A stretch of DNA of 64,000 bases. Source: UBA4615 sp046046245 (GTDB taxonomy: Bacteria > Pseudomonadota > Gammaproteobacteria > Burkholderiales > Burkholderiaceae_E). Shown one piece after another: positions 17,468-25,364 of the stretch. The notes under the pieces are model-generated. The model had not been told where the DNA came from, did not search any database, and was given only the letters and a program-made list of their open reading frames with translations. The position numbers and the translations under genes are program-made. The stretch lies in contig JBJOKE010000073.1 in NCBI GenBank assembly GCA_046046245.1, positions 1-64,000 on the forward strand. The letters are read 5' to 3'. Position 1 is the stretch's first letter; the number at the start of each line of letters is the position of its first letter.

Positions 17468-18313
17468 ATGCGCTCCTTCGCCCGCCGCTCCGTCCTCGCC
17501 GCGCTGATCGCCGGCCCGCTGGCCGCCTGCTCGACCGGCGGTGCCGGCGACGACCGGTACCGCCCGCTGGTCGGGCAGAGCGGCAAGGACGTGATGTGGG
17601 TGCCGACGCTCGACGGGCTGGTGCTGCCGATGCTCGAGCTCGCGGCGGTGACGGCCGACGACCTCGTGGTGGATCTCGGCTCCGGCGACGGCAAGATCCC
17701 GATCTGGGCGGCCCGCCGGTTCGGCGCGCGTGCGGTGGGGATCGAGTACGACGGGCAGCTGTCGGCGCTCGCGCAGCGCAACGCCGAGCGCGCCGGCGTG
17801 ACCGACCGGGTGCGGATGGTCCACGGCGACATCTTCAAGGAGGACTTCTCGCAGGCGACGGTGCTGACGCTCTACCTCGGGCAGGCGCTGAACCTGAAGC
17901 TGCGGCCGACGATCCTCGCGATGCGCCCCGGCACGCGCGTGGTGTCGAACGCCTTCGACATGGACACCTGGGAGCCCGACCGCACGGTTCGGCTGGCCGA
18001 CCAGAACCCGCTGTTCCTGTGGATCGTCCCGGCCCGCGTGGCCGGCGACTGGACGCTCGACGGACTGCCCGGCGGCGGGCCGGCGACGCTGCGGCTCGAG
18101 CAGCGCTTCCAGGTGGTGCGCGGCACCCTGACCGGCGCGGACCAGCGCGCGGTGCCGGTCGAGGGCAGGCTGGACGGCACGCGGCTCGCGCTCGAATCGC
18201 AGGACGGCGCGGCGCGGCGCAGGCTGGTGCTCGACGCGACGGGCGACGCGCTGCGGGGCACGCTCGGGTCGGACGCATCGCGGCCGGTCACGGGGCGGCG
18301 CGCGGCGCGCTGA
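17468..18313 (+). CDS. Class I SAM-dependent methyltransferase with lipoprotein signal
   Basis: The 281-residue product has a methyltransferase Rossmann core with motif I VVDLGSGDGKIPIWAARRFG, the acidic residue of motif post-I in GIEYDGQL, and VHGDIFKEDF further on. This predicts S-adenosylmethionine binding. Unusually, the N-terminus MRSFARRSVLAALIAGPLAA ends in a lipobox (LAAC, Cys21), indicating export and lipid attachment. The last third (from about residue 190) is a beta-rich extension. The ATG at 17468 is the only start that keeps this signal peptide. SAM is not known to be available in the periplasm, so the enzyme's site of action is puzzling. Confidence 0.8.
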   Translation: MRSFARRSVLAALIAGPLAACSTGGAGDDRYRPLVGQSGKDVMWVPTLDGLVLPMLELAAVTADDLVVDLGSGDGKIPIWAARRFGARAVGIEYDGQLSALAQRNAERAGVTDRVRMVHGDIFKEDFSQATVLTLYLGQALNLKLRPTILAMRPGTRVVSNAFDMDTWEPDRTVRLADQNPLFLWIVPARVAGDWTLDGLPGGGPATLRLEQRFQVVRGTLTGADQRAVPVEGRLDGTRLALESQDGAARRRLVLDATGDALRGTLGSDASRPVTGRRAAR

Positions 18314-18320
18314 CCGGACG

Positions 18321-18342
18321 GCGCGCCGAACCCTCGGCGCGC
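18321..18342. terminator. Strong GC hairpin between convergent genes
   Basis: GCGCGCCGA at 18321-18329 pairs perfectly with TCGGCGCGC at 18334-18342 around the 4-base loop ACCC. It lies 7 bases after the methyltransferase stop codon, between convergent genes. No T-run follows, so termination may be weak or factor-assisted. Confidence 0.4.
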
Positions 18343-18379
18343 GGCCGGCACCCGGGCCCGCGAGCGGCCCGGCGGGGGG

Positions 18380-18904
18380 CTACTTCTTCGGCGCCTTCGC
18401 CGCGCCGGCGCCCATCATCTCGTTGACGTTGACGCGGCCCATGCCGCCGGGCATCTCCATGTCGCCGGGCTTCCAGCCGGCCGGGCAGGCGCCGGCCCAC
18501 TTCGCGAGCATCGTGACCTTGCTCTGCGAGATGCCGCCCATCGGGGGCGAGTACTTCACGTCGACCTCGCCCTTGTAGCCCTTGTCGAAGTCGCCGGCGA
18601 AGACGCTGCGGCTGGTGGCCACCGAGTTGCCGTAGCGGCACTCGGACTCGCCGACCCAGCGGTCGCCGTCGCGGGTCAGCACGTTGCGCGAGCACTGCTG
18701 CTGACCCATGCCCTGGGCCATCCGCTGCATCTGCGCGTCGGTCTTCTCGTCGATGCACTGCCGCATGGTCTGCGACGGCGCGTTGGTGACCTGCATCGTG
18801 ATCTCCCAGAGCCCGGGCTTGCGCGAGGGCAGCTCCTGGGACGGGGCCGCGACCGGGGCGGCGGCGACGGCGATCGCGAGCAGGGCGCGGCGGACGGCGG
18901 ACAT
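18380..18904 (-). CDS. DUF3617 family periplasmic protein
   Basis: This exported 174-residue protein matches the DUF3617 pattern: a cleavable signal peptide (about 24 residues, MSAVRRALLAIAVAAAPVAA), then KPGLWEITMQVTNAPSQTMRQCIDE. Conserved cysteines follow at QCSRNV, ECRYG and ACPAGW, probably as periplasmic disulfides. The C-terminus is Met/Gly-rich (DMEMPGGMGRVNVNEMMGAG). The ATG at 18904 follows a GGAG ribosome site. Function is unknown for the family, which is common in Proteobacteria. It converges on the methyltransferase-like gene. Confidence 0.85.
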   Translation of the reverse strand: MSAVRRALLAIAVAAAPVAAPSQELPSRKPGLWEITMQVTNAPSQTMRQCIDEKTDAQMQRMAQGMGQQQCSRNVLTRDGDRWVGESECRYGNSVATSRSVFAGDFDKGYKGEVDVKYSPPMGGISQSKVTMLAKWAGACPAGWKPGDMEMPGGMGRVNVNEMMGAGAAKAPKK

Positions 18905-19086
18905 GGCGGCTCCGGGATCCGTGGGGGTCCCGGCACTGTAGCGCAGCGACCGGCGGGGCGCCCGCGCATCGTGGATCCGTCGGGGACCCACGCGGACCGC
19001 GGCGCCTCGGGACGCCGCCGCGACGGGGCGCGGCAGGACCGGAACGCACGGCGGGGCGCGCCTGCGCGCGCCCGTATGATGACCCG

Positions 19087-20367
19087 ATGCAGACCCCCAC
19101 CGACCTCGACGCGCGGATCGCCGACGCGTCGCTCTACGCCTTCGCCGTCCACGACCTCGCGCGCACCCGCTGGAACGCGACCGAGAACGCGGCGAACCCG
19201 TCCCGCTTCGACGCGAACACGCTGTCCCACGCGCGCCGCCTGCTCGACCATCGCGACCGCTGGATCACGATGCCGAACAACGACACGCTCTACTCGATCG
19301 CATGGCTCGACCTGTCGGCGGGTCCGGTGCGCTTCGCGTATCCGGCGATGGGCGAGCGCTACTTCAGCGTCGCGTTCCTCGATCCGTGGACCGACAACGC
19401 GGCCCTGGTCTCGCGCCGCACGCACGGCGGCGACGCGCGCACGCTGTGGCTCGCGCCGCCCGGCTGGACGGGCGCACCGCCCGAGGGCGCGACGCCGCTG
19501 CGGATGGCGTCGAACGACCTGTGGCTGCTGGGCCGCGTGCTGATCGATGGCGAGCCGGACCTGCCGGCGGTGCATGCGCTGCAGGACGCGATGCGGCTCG
19601 ACGCGCCCGCGTCCGCGCGACGCTGGGCCACCCTGCCCGACGAGCGCGACCCGCGCGCGTTCCTCGCGCTCGCCAACGAGGCGCTCGGCCGCAACCCGGT
19701 GCCGGGGCGCGACGCGGCGCTGCTCGCGCGCTGCGCGCCGGTGGGCCTGGTGCCGGGCGCGGTCGACGCCTGGTCCGAGCTCGACGAGCCGGTCCGCGAG
19801 GCCTGGGCGCGCGGCATGGCCGAGCTGCGGCAGCGGCTGCGGCCGGGCGATCCGGCGCGCCGGTCGCAGGTCGGCCCGCACTGGTACTCGGGACTGGACC
19901 ACATCGGCCGCTTCGGCGAGGACCACGGCTACCGCGCGATGATCGCGCTGCTGGGGCTGGGCGCGCTGCCGCGCGAGGAGGCGATCTACGCCACCTGCGC
20001 GCAGTCGGCCGACGGCGCCCGCCTCGAGGGCACGACGCCCTGCACGCTGTCCGTGCCGGCCGACCTGCCGGTGGGCGCGTTCTGGTCGCTGTCGATGTAC
20101 CGGATGGAGCCCGACGGCCGCGGCTTCTTCGTCGACAACCCGGTCGACCGGTACACGATCGGCGACCGCACGCCGGGCGTCGAGCGCGAGGCGGACGGCT
20201 CGCTGGTGGTGAGGCTGCAGCACGACGCGCCCGCGGACGCGCGCGGCCGCGCGAACTGGCTGCCGGCACCCGAGGGGCGCTACGTGCTGAACTGGCGTCT
20301 GTACGAGCCGGGGGCGGGGCTGGTCGACCGGAGCTTCGCGCTGCCCGGGGTGCGGCGGACGGGCTGA
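19087..20367 (+). CDS. DUF1254/DUF1214 domain protein
   Basis: The 426-residue product has the two-part DUF1254 plus DUF1214 layout. The N-terminal half carries ITMPNNDTLYSIAWLDLSAG and a YFSVAFLDPWTDN strand pair, typical of DUF1254. The C-terminal half has GAFWSLSMYRMEPDGRGFFV and the WLPAPEGRYVLNWRLYEPG motif of DUF1214. Most family members are exported, but this one lacks a signal peptide. Biochemical function is unknown. It stands alone with no partner gene and ends 9 bases from the end of the convergent TRAP permease gene. Confidence 0.88.
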   Translation: MQTPTDLDARIADASLYAFAVHDLARTRWNATENAANPSRFDANTLSHARRLLDHRDRWITMPNNDTLYSIAWLDLSAGPVRFAYPAMGERYFSVAFLDPWTDNAALVSRRTHGGDARTLWLAPPGWTGAPPEGATPLRMASNDLWLLGRVLIDGEPDLPAVHALQDAMRLDAPASARRWATLPDERDPRAFLALANEALGRNPVPGRDAALLARCAPVGLVPGAVDAWSELDEPVREAWARGMAELRQRLRPGDPARRSQVGPHWYSGLDHIGRFGEDHGYRAMIALLGLGALPREEAIYATCAQSADGARLEGTTPCTLSVPADLPVGAFWSLSMYRMEPDGRGFFVDNPVDRYTIGDRTPGVEREADGSLVVRLQHDAPADARGRANWLPAPEGRYVLNWRLYEPGAGLVDRSFALPGVRRTG

Positions 20368-20376
20368 GCGCGCCGA

Positions 20377-21702
20377 TCAGGGCACCAGCACCTTCACCAG
20401 CCAGAGACTCACCGGCGGGAACATCAGCAGGATCGTCGTGCGGATCGCGTCGCTGATCAGGAACGGCACCACGCCGCGATAGCTCTCGCCGATCGGCACG
20501 TTCTTCGCGAGCCCGTTGATCACGTAGACGTTGAGCCCCACGGGCGGTGCGATCAGCCCGATCTCCACGACCATCAGCACCAGGATGCCGAACCAGATCA
20601 GCTTCTGGTCCGGCGGCAGCCCGAAGAGGTCGAGCCCGACGACGGTGGGCAGGAAGATCGGCAGCGTCAGCAGGATCATCGACAGCTCGTCCATCACGCA
20701 GCCGAGCACGACGTAGAAGACGAGGATGCCCGAGATCACCGCGAGCGGCGGCAGGCCGAGGCCGTTGACGATCGCCGACAGCGCGGCCGGGAACTGCGAG
20801 AGCGCCAGCGCCGAGTTCATCACGTCGGCGCCGAGGAAGATCATGAAGATCATCCCGGTGGTGACCGCGGTGTCGTAGAAGCACTCGAGGAACTTCGCGC
20901 GGGTCAGCTCGCCGCGGACCAGCGCCGCGAGGAAGGTGGCCGACGCGCCGATCGCGGCGGCCTCGGTCGGCGTGAACCAGCCGCCGTAGATGCCGCCGAA
21001 GACCACCAGGAAGATCGCGGCGATCGGCCAGACGTCCTTCAGCGCGCCCGCGAGCTGGCGCCAGGACGCGCGATCGGTGGCCGGCCCGTGCTCCGGGAAG
21101 AGCCGCACGTAGACCGCGATCGCGATCATGTAGCCGACGGTCGCGATCAGCCCGGGGATGATCGCCGCGGCGAACAGCTTCGCGATGTTCTGCTCGGCGA
21201 TGATGCCGTAGATCACAAGCACCACCGACGGCGGGATCATGATCCCGAGCGTGCCGCCGGCGGCCAGCGTGGCCGTGGCGAGCCGGCCGGAATACCGGTG
21301 GCGCATCATCTCCGGCAGCGCCACCTTGGCCATCGTGGCTGCGGTGGCGACCGACGAGCCGCAGACCGAGCCGAAGGCCGCGCAGGCCATCACCGCCGCC
21401 ATCGCGAGGCCGCCGCGCAGGTGGCCGAGCATCGCGCTCGCCGCGGCGAACAGGCTGCGCGACAGCCCGCCCTGGGTCGCGAACGCGCCCATCAGCAGGA
21501 ACAGCGGGATCACCGTGAGGTCGTAGTTCGCGAGCCGCGCCCAGGCGAGGCCCTTCAGGTAGGCCGCGAACGGCGCCCAGCCCGCCAGCACGACGAAGCC
21601 CACCGCGCCCGGCACGAACATCGCGAGCGCGATCGGCACGCGGATCGCCATCAGCACGAGCATGCCGGCGAAGAGCAGCAGCGCGACGCCGGTGCCGCCC
21701 AT
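20377..21702 (-). CDS. dctM: TRAP transporter large permease (DctM)
   Basis: This 441-residue inner-membrane protein is the transport subunit of a tripartite ATP-independent periplasmic transporter, using a sodium or proton gradient. It has about 12 hydrophobic segments and DctM signatures such as VPIALAMFVPGAVGFVVLAG, GTLGIMIPPSVVLVIYGIIA and FTPTEAAAIGASATFLAAL. It starts one base inside the stop codon of the small permease gene (TGATG overlap), with AGGAG 8-12 bases upstream. It is the last gene of an array that begins with the Rieske oxygenase gene, suggesting uptake of that pathway's substrate. Confidence 0.93.
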   Translation of the reverse strand: MGGTGVALLLFAGMLVLMAIRVPIALAMFVPGAVGFVVLAGWAPFAAYLKGLAWARLANYDLTVIPLFLLMGAFATQGGLSRSLFAAASAMLGHLRGGLAMAAVMACAAFGSVCGSSVATAATMAKVALPEMMRHRYSGRLATATLAAGGTLGIMIPPSVVLVIYGIIAEQNIAKLFAAAIIPGLIATVGYMIAIAVYVRLFPEHGPATDRASWRQLAGALKDVWPIAAIFLVVFGGIYGGWFTPTEAAAIGASATFLAALVRGELTRAKFLECFYDTAVTTGMIFMIFLGADVMNSALALSQFPAALSAIVNGLGLPPLAVISGILVFYVVLGCVMDELSMILLTLPIFLPTVVGLDLFGLPPDQKLIWFGILVLMVVEIGLIAPPVGLNVYVINGLAKNVPIGESYRGVVPFLISDAIRTTILLMFPPVSLWLVKVLVP

Positions 21703-22217
21703 CACGAGCGCTCCTCGGGATCGGACACCTCGGAGAGCGCCCAGTGGCGCCACGCGCCGTAGAAGGCCGCAGCCGACGCGACCGCGATCGACGGCGCCAT
21801 CAGCGCGTAGCCCCACCAGGTCGGCAGGCCCATGATCATCGTGGTCTCGTCGTTGCGCAGCGCGTCCAGCCCGCCCACGCCGGTGCGCCAGGCGAGCAGC
21901 CCGAGCGCGGCGCCCACGACCAGCGCGCCGAAGCCGTCGAGGACGGCCTTCGTGCGGTCCGAGGCCTTCTGCGTGAAGAAGTCGACCAGGATGTTGCCGT
22001 CGCGCAGCTGGGTGAACGGCAGGAACGCGGCGACCGAGACCGCGCAGCCCATCTGCGCGAGCTCGAAGTCGCCGACGATCGGCGCGCCGAACAGGTTGCG
22101 CATCACGACGCTATAGAGCGACATCAGCGCGATGCCGGTCAGCGCGAGGCCACCGATGACGGCGAGGCCCTGCGCGAGGCGCTCGAGGGTCCGGCCGACG
22201 GGGTCGTCGAAGCTCAT
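21702..22217 (-). CDS. dctQ: TRAP transporter small permease (DctQ)
   Basis: This 171-residue protein is the four-helix membrane partner of the large TRAP permease. It begins MSFDDPVGRTLERLAQGLAV and has the typical first helix followed by SLYSVVMRNLFGAPIVGDFE, where the conserved R-N-L-F-x-x-P-I motif marks DctQ. TM segments lie at about 15-37, 50-70, 90-110 and 130-155. It overlaps the dctM start by one base and is separated from dctP by 157 bases containing a large GC hairpin. Confidence 0.9.
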   Translation of the reverse strand: MSFDDPVGRTLERLAQGLAVIGGLALTGIALMSLYSVVMRNLFGAPIVGDFELAQMGCAVSVAAFLPFTQLRDGNILVDFFTQKASDRTKAVLDGFGALVVGAALGLLAWRTGVGGLDALRNDETTMIMGLPTWWGYALMAPSIAVASAAAFYGAWRHWALSEVSDPEERS

Positions 22218-22335
22218 GGTCTGGGATCCGCCCCGCCGGGGCCGGCTCGGTTCGTCGGGATCGTCGCCGCGGTCGACACGGTCGCCGCACGGCGGGTCGC
22301 CGCACGGCGCGGCGGGCGCGCTCGCGCGGGACGCC

Positions 22336-22368
22336 GCGCGCGCCCCGGCCCGCGGCCGGCGCGCGCGC
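22336..22368 (-). promoter_or_regulatory. Intercistronic GC hairpin between dctP and dctQ
   Basis: Bases 22336-22350 pair with 22354-22368 around a 3-base loop (CGC): 6 bp, one C-C mismatch, then 8 bp, all G-C. Read on the minus strand, the stem begins 6 bases after the dctP stop codon. Such a structure can protect the binding-protein mRNA from 3' decay or terminate part of the transcripts, making binding protein more abundant than permease. There is no U-run. A 15-base direct repeat (unit GTCGCCGCACGGCG) lies nearby, at about 22280-22310. Confidence 0.5.
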
Positions 22369-22374
22369 CGGCGC

Positions 22375-23409
22375 TCACTTGGTGTGCTTCTGGATCAGGT
22401 CCTTCGCGCACTGCAGCAGTTGCTTGCCGTTGAAGTTGCGCTTGTCCATGTCCTTGACCCACTCGTCGTCGATCAGGTCGGCCGCCTTGCGGAAGCCCTC
22501 CACGTCGGCGCCCGAGATCGTGACGATCTGGTTCTTGCGCTCCTCGGCGGCGATCTTGCGCGCCGGCGCGTCGCCGGCCTGCTGCGCGCGGCCGAGCGCG
22601 CCCGAGGCATCGACGCCGGAATTGCGGTCGATCACCGCCTTCAGGTCGGGCGGCAGCGAGTCGTACTTCGCCTTGTTCATCACGATGACGAACGCGGTGG
22701 TGTAGAGGCCGCCGGCCTTCGCCTCGAACTCGGAGTGGAACTTCGAGAGCTCGTCGATCTTCACCGAGGTCGTGACCTCCCAGGGCACGACGGCCGCGTC
22801 GATCACGCCCTTCGACATCGCGTCGGGGATCTGCGGCAGCGGCATGCCCACCGGCGTGGCGCCGAGCGCGCCGAGCAGCTTGGTGACGGTGCGGGTCGGA
22901 CCGCGGACCTTCATGCCCTTCAGGTCGGCGACGGTGCGGATGGGCTTGGCGACCGAGTGGAACATGCCCGGGCCGTGCACGTTCACCGCGATCAGCTGGG
23001 TGTCCTTGATCTCGCCGGCCGCGCAGGTCTGGGTGTACTCCCAGTAGGCGCGCGAGGTGGCCTCGGCGTTCGTCATCATGAACGGCAGCTCGAACACCTC
23101 GTAGCGCGGGAAGCGGCCCGGGGTGTTGCCCTGCAGGGTCCAGACCACGTCGACGACGCCGTCGCGCGCCTGGTCGTAGAGCTGCAGCGGCGTGCCGCCG
23201 AGCTGCATCGCCGGGTACTTCTCGAACTGGATGCGGCCGCCCGAATCCTTCTCGACCTTCTCCATCCACGGCAGCAGCATCGACCGCCAGACGTTCGACT
23301 GCGGCGCCATGAAGGTGTGGAACTTCAGGGTGACGGTCTGCTGCGCGTGCGCGCCGGCGGCGAGGCCGAGCGTCAGCGCGACGGCGGTCGCGATGCGGCG
23401 GAGGATCAT
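22375..23409 (-). CDS. dctP: TRAP transporter substrate-binding protein (DctP)
   Basis: This 344-residue periplasmic protein captures the TRAP substrate. It has a cleavable signal peptide (MILRRIATAVALTLGLAAGA, cut after AHA at about residue 22). The mature start TVTLKFHTFMAPQSNVWRSM is typical of DctP/TAXI-like proteins. The central segment carries MKVRGPTRTVTKLLGALGAT, with the conserved arginine that binds a substrate carboxylate, then VGMPLPQIPDAMSKGVIDAA. The substrate is therefore an organic acid. The position, 143 bases downstream of the ferredoxin gene in the same direction, suggests it imports the substrate of the Rieske/GS-like system. Confidence 0.92.
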   Translation of the reverse strand: MILRRIATAVALTLGLAAGAHAQQTVTLKFHTFMAPQSNVWRSMLLPWMEKVEKDSGGRIQFEKYPAMQLGGTPLQLYDQARDGVVDVVWTLQGNTPGRFPRYEVFELPFMMTNAEATSRAYWEYTQTCAAGEIKDTQLIAVNVHGPGMFHSVAKPIRTVADLKGMKVRGPTRTVTKLLGALGATPVGMPLPQIPDAMSKGVIDAAVVPWEVTTSVKIDELSKFHSEFEAKAGGLYTTAFVIVMNKAKYDSLPPDLKAVIDRNSGVDASGALGRAQQAGDAPARKIAAEERKNQIVTISGADVEGFRKAADLIDDEWVKDMDKRNFNGKQLLQCAKDLIQKHTK

Positions 23410-23552
23410 CGGGGTCTCCTGTGGGCGGATCCGGCGAATTCGGTCGCCGGCCGGGTCGTTTCGGTCTGGACGGCAAGCCTACACCGAAAGATTTCCTTGG
23501 GTCACGGAGCCGGTTCGCGCGACGCGGGCGTCGGACGCGCCGCGCGCCGGGC

Positions 23553-23873
23553 TCAGGGCAGCGGCGGCACCGCGACGCGCAGGCCGTCGAGCGACGCGTC
23601 GACCGCGATCTGGCAGCCCAGACGGCTGGTGGGCCTGCGCTCGGCCTCGGCGAAACCGAGGAGCTCGTCCTCGACCGCATCCGGTGGCGCGAGCCGCGCG
23701 GCCCAGGCGGGGTCGACCCAGACGTGGCAGGTCGCGCACGACGCGCAGCCGCCGCAGTCGCCGATGATGCCGGGCACGGCATGGTCCACGGCGGCGAGCA
23801 TCACGCTGGTGCCGGCGGCGACGTCGACGCGGCGTTCGCTGCCGTCGGGCAGCACGAAGATCACGGCGGGCAT
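23553..23873 (-). CDS. [2Fe-2S] ferredoxin, plant/putidaredoxin type
   Basis: This 106-residue electron carrier has the ferredoxin cluster ligands C40, C46, C49 and C87 (C-x5-C-x2-C-x37-C), the adrenodoxin/putidaredoxin spacing, plus an extra C43. Conserved features include DGSERRVDVAAGTSVMLAAV and the C-terminal RLGCQIAV. It is the only electron carrier near the Rieske oxygenase and is transcribed with it, so it probably reduces the oxygenase. No flavoprotein reductase gene is present in the window's cluster, so a reductase must come from elsewhere. A start at 23873 gives a complete domain. Confidence 0.92.
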   Translation of the reverse strand: MPAVIFVLPDGSERRVDVAAGTSVMLAAVDHAVPGIIGDCGGCASCATCHVWVDPAWAARLAPPDAVEDELLGFAEAERRPTSRLGCQIAVDASLDGLRVAVPPLP

Positions 23874-23899
23874 GGGGTCCTTCGGGAACGGGGTTCGGA

Positions 23900-25363
23900 T
23901 CAGAACAGGTCGAAGTACTCGCGGTGCTCCCAGTCGCTGACCTCGGCGGCGAAGCGCGCGAGCTCGGCGCGCTTCAGGCCGGCGAACCAGTCGACGACGT
24001 CGCGGCCGAAGCCCTCGACGAGCACCGGGTCGGCGAGCAGCGCGTCGAGCGCGGCGCCGAGGTCGGCGGGCAGGCGGCGTGCGTCGGCCTCGTAGGGGGC
24101 GTCGGCCGACGGCCCGGGCTCGAGCGTGCGCGCCAGGCCGTCGAGGCCGGCGACGATCTGGGCACCGACGTACAGGTAGGGGTTCGCGGCCGGCTCGCCC
24201 GCGCGGTTCTCGATCCGCGTCGCGGGGTCGCCGGCGCCGCCCAGCACGCGCAGCATCGCGGCGCGGTTGTCCTGCGCCCAGGCGACGCGGTCGGGCGCGA
24301 GCGAGTTCGGCCGATAGCGGCGATAGCCGTTGACGGTCGGCGCGGCGAACGGCGACGCGCCCTCGGCGTGCGCGAGCAGGCCCGCGAGCCAGCGGCGACC
24401 GGTGTCGGACAGCGGCGAGCCGGCCGGCGCATCGTCGTCGGGCACGAAGGCGTTCGCGCCGTCGGCGAGCCGCGCGAGCGACTGGTGCAGGTGCCAGCCC
24501 GAGGACATCGCGCTCGGCAGCCGCGGACGGCACATGAAGCTCGCGTGCAGGCCGTGACGCTGCGCGACCTGCTTGATCGCGCTGCGCAGCAGGACCATCG
24601 CGTCGGCGGCCTGCACCGCGCGCAGCGGCGCGAAGGTGAGCTCGCACTGGCTCGGTCCGAACTCGACCTCGAGCGAGCGCAGCGGCAGCCCGAGGCCGAC
24701 CAGCGCGGCACGCAGCGGCTCGAGCATCGGCTCGATGCGGTCGTAGCGCAGCTCGGTCAGGTACTGGTACCCCTGGTGCAGCAGCGCGACCTCGGGCGGC
24801 GCACCGGGCACGCCCGGCGTGCCCGCGTCCGCGGTGCCGAGCCGCGGGTCGAGCAGGCGGTAGAGGTGGAACTCGACCTCCAGGCCGGCGACGAACGCGT
24901 GGCCGGTCCGCTCGAGCCGCTCGTGCTGCGCGCGCAGCAGCCGTCGGAGGTCGAAGGGCACGGGGCGGCCGTCGTGGAAGTGCAGCTCGCAGAGCACCCA
25001 GCCGGTGCCCGGCGCCCACGGCAGCTCGCGGAACGTGGTCGGGTCGGCGACCATCAGCATGTCGGCGCCGCCCTGCATCTCGCGCCGGCCGAAGCCGCCG
25101 CCCGGCGTGAAGACCGGGAAGACCGTGCGGTGCGCGGTGTCCTTGGCGAGCAGCGTGGTGGTCACGCCGACGCCGGCGGCGAGCGCGGACGCGACGGCCG
25201 GGGCGGCCACGGTCTTGCCGCGCAGCAGGCCGTGCTGGTCGGCGAACGCGAAGCGCACCGAATGCAGGCCGCGGTCGCGGACGGCGGCGAGCATCCGGTC
25301 GGCGGCCTCGCGCTGCGCCGCGCACCACAGGCCGTGCCGCTCGACGAAGGAGGCGGTGGCCAT
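23900..25363 (-). CDS. Glutamine synthetase-like ligase
   Basis: The 487-residue product is a GlnA-family ligase with the beta-grasp domain (SVRFAFADQHGLLRGKTVAA) and the catalytic domain. The metal-binding glutamates are in GLEVEFHLYRLL, the ammonia/nucleotide loop region is in ASFMCRPRLPSAMSSGWHLH, and ENRAGEPAANPYLY carries the conserved arginine near the end. Homologues of this type ligate glutamate to amines (gamma-glutamylpolyamine synthetase) or to aromatic amines (TdnQ/AtdA1 of aniline degradation). It begins 2 bases from the Rieske oxygenase stop, so the two are translated together. Its place beside an oxygenase points to amine activation rather than nitrogen assimilation. No PII or adenylylation features are apparent. 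Confidence 0.9.
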   Translation of the reverse strand: MATASFVERHGLWCAAQREAADRMLAAVRDRGLHSVRFAFADQHGLLRGKTVAAPAVASALAAGVGVTTTLLAKDTAHRTVFPVFTPGGGFGRREMQGGADMLMVADPTTFRELPWAPGTGWVLCELHFHDGRPVPFDLRRLLRAQHERLERTGHAFVAGLEVEFHLYRLLDPRLGTADAGTPGVPGAPPEVALLHQGYQYLTELRYDRIEPMLEPLRAALVGLGLPLRSLEVEFGPSQCELTFAPLRAVQAADAMVLLRSAIKQVAQRHGLHASFMCRPRLPSAMSSGWHLHQSLARLADGANAFVPDDDAPAGSPLSDTGRRWLAGLLAHAEGASPFAAPTVNGYRRYRPNSLAPDRVAWAQDNRAAMLRVLGGAGDPATRIENRAGEPAANPYLYVGAQIVAGLDGLARTLEPGPSADAPYEADARRLPADLGAALDALLADPVLVEGFGRDVVDWFAGLKRAELARFAAEVSDWEHREYFDLF

Positions 25364-25364
25364 G

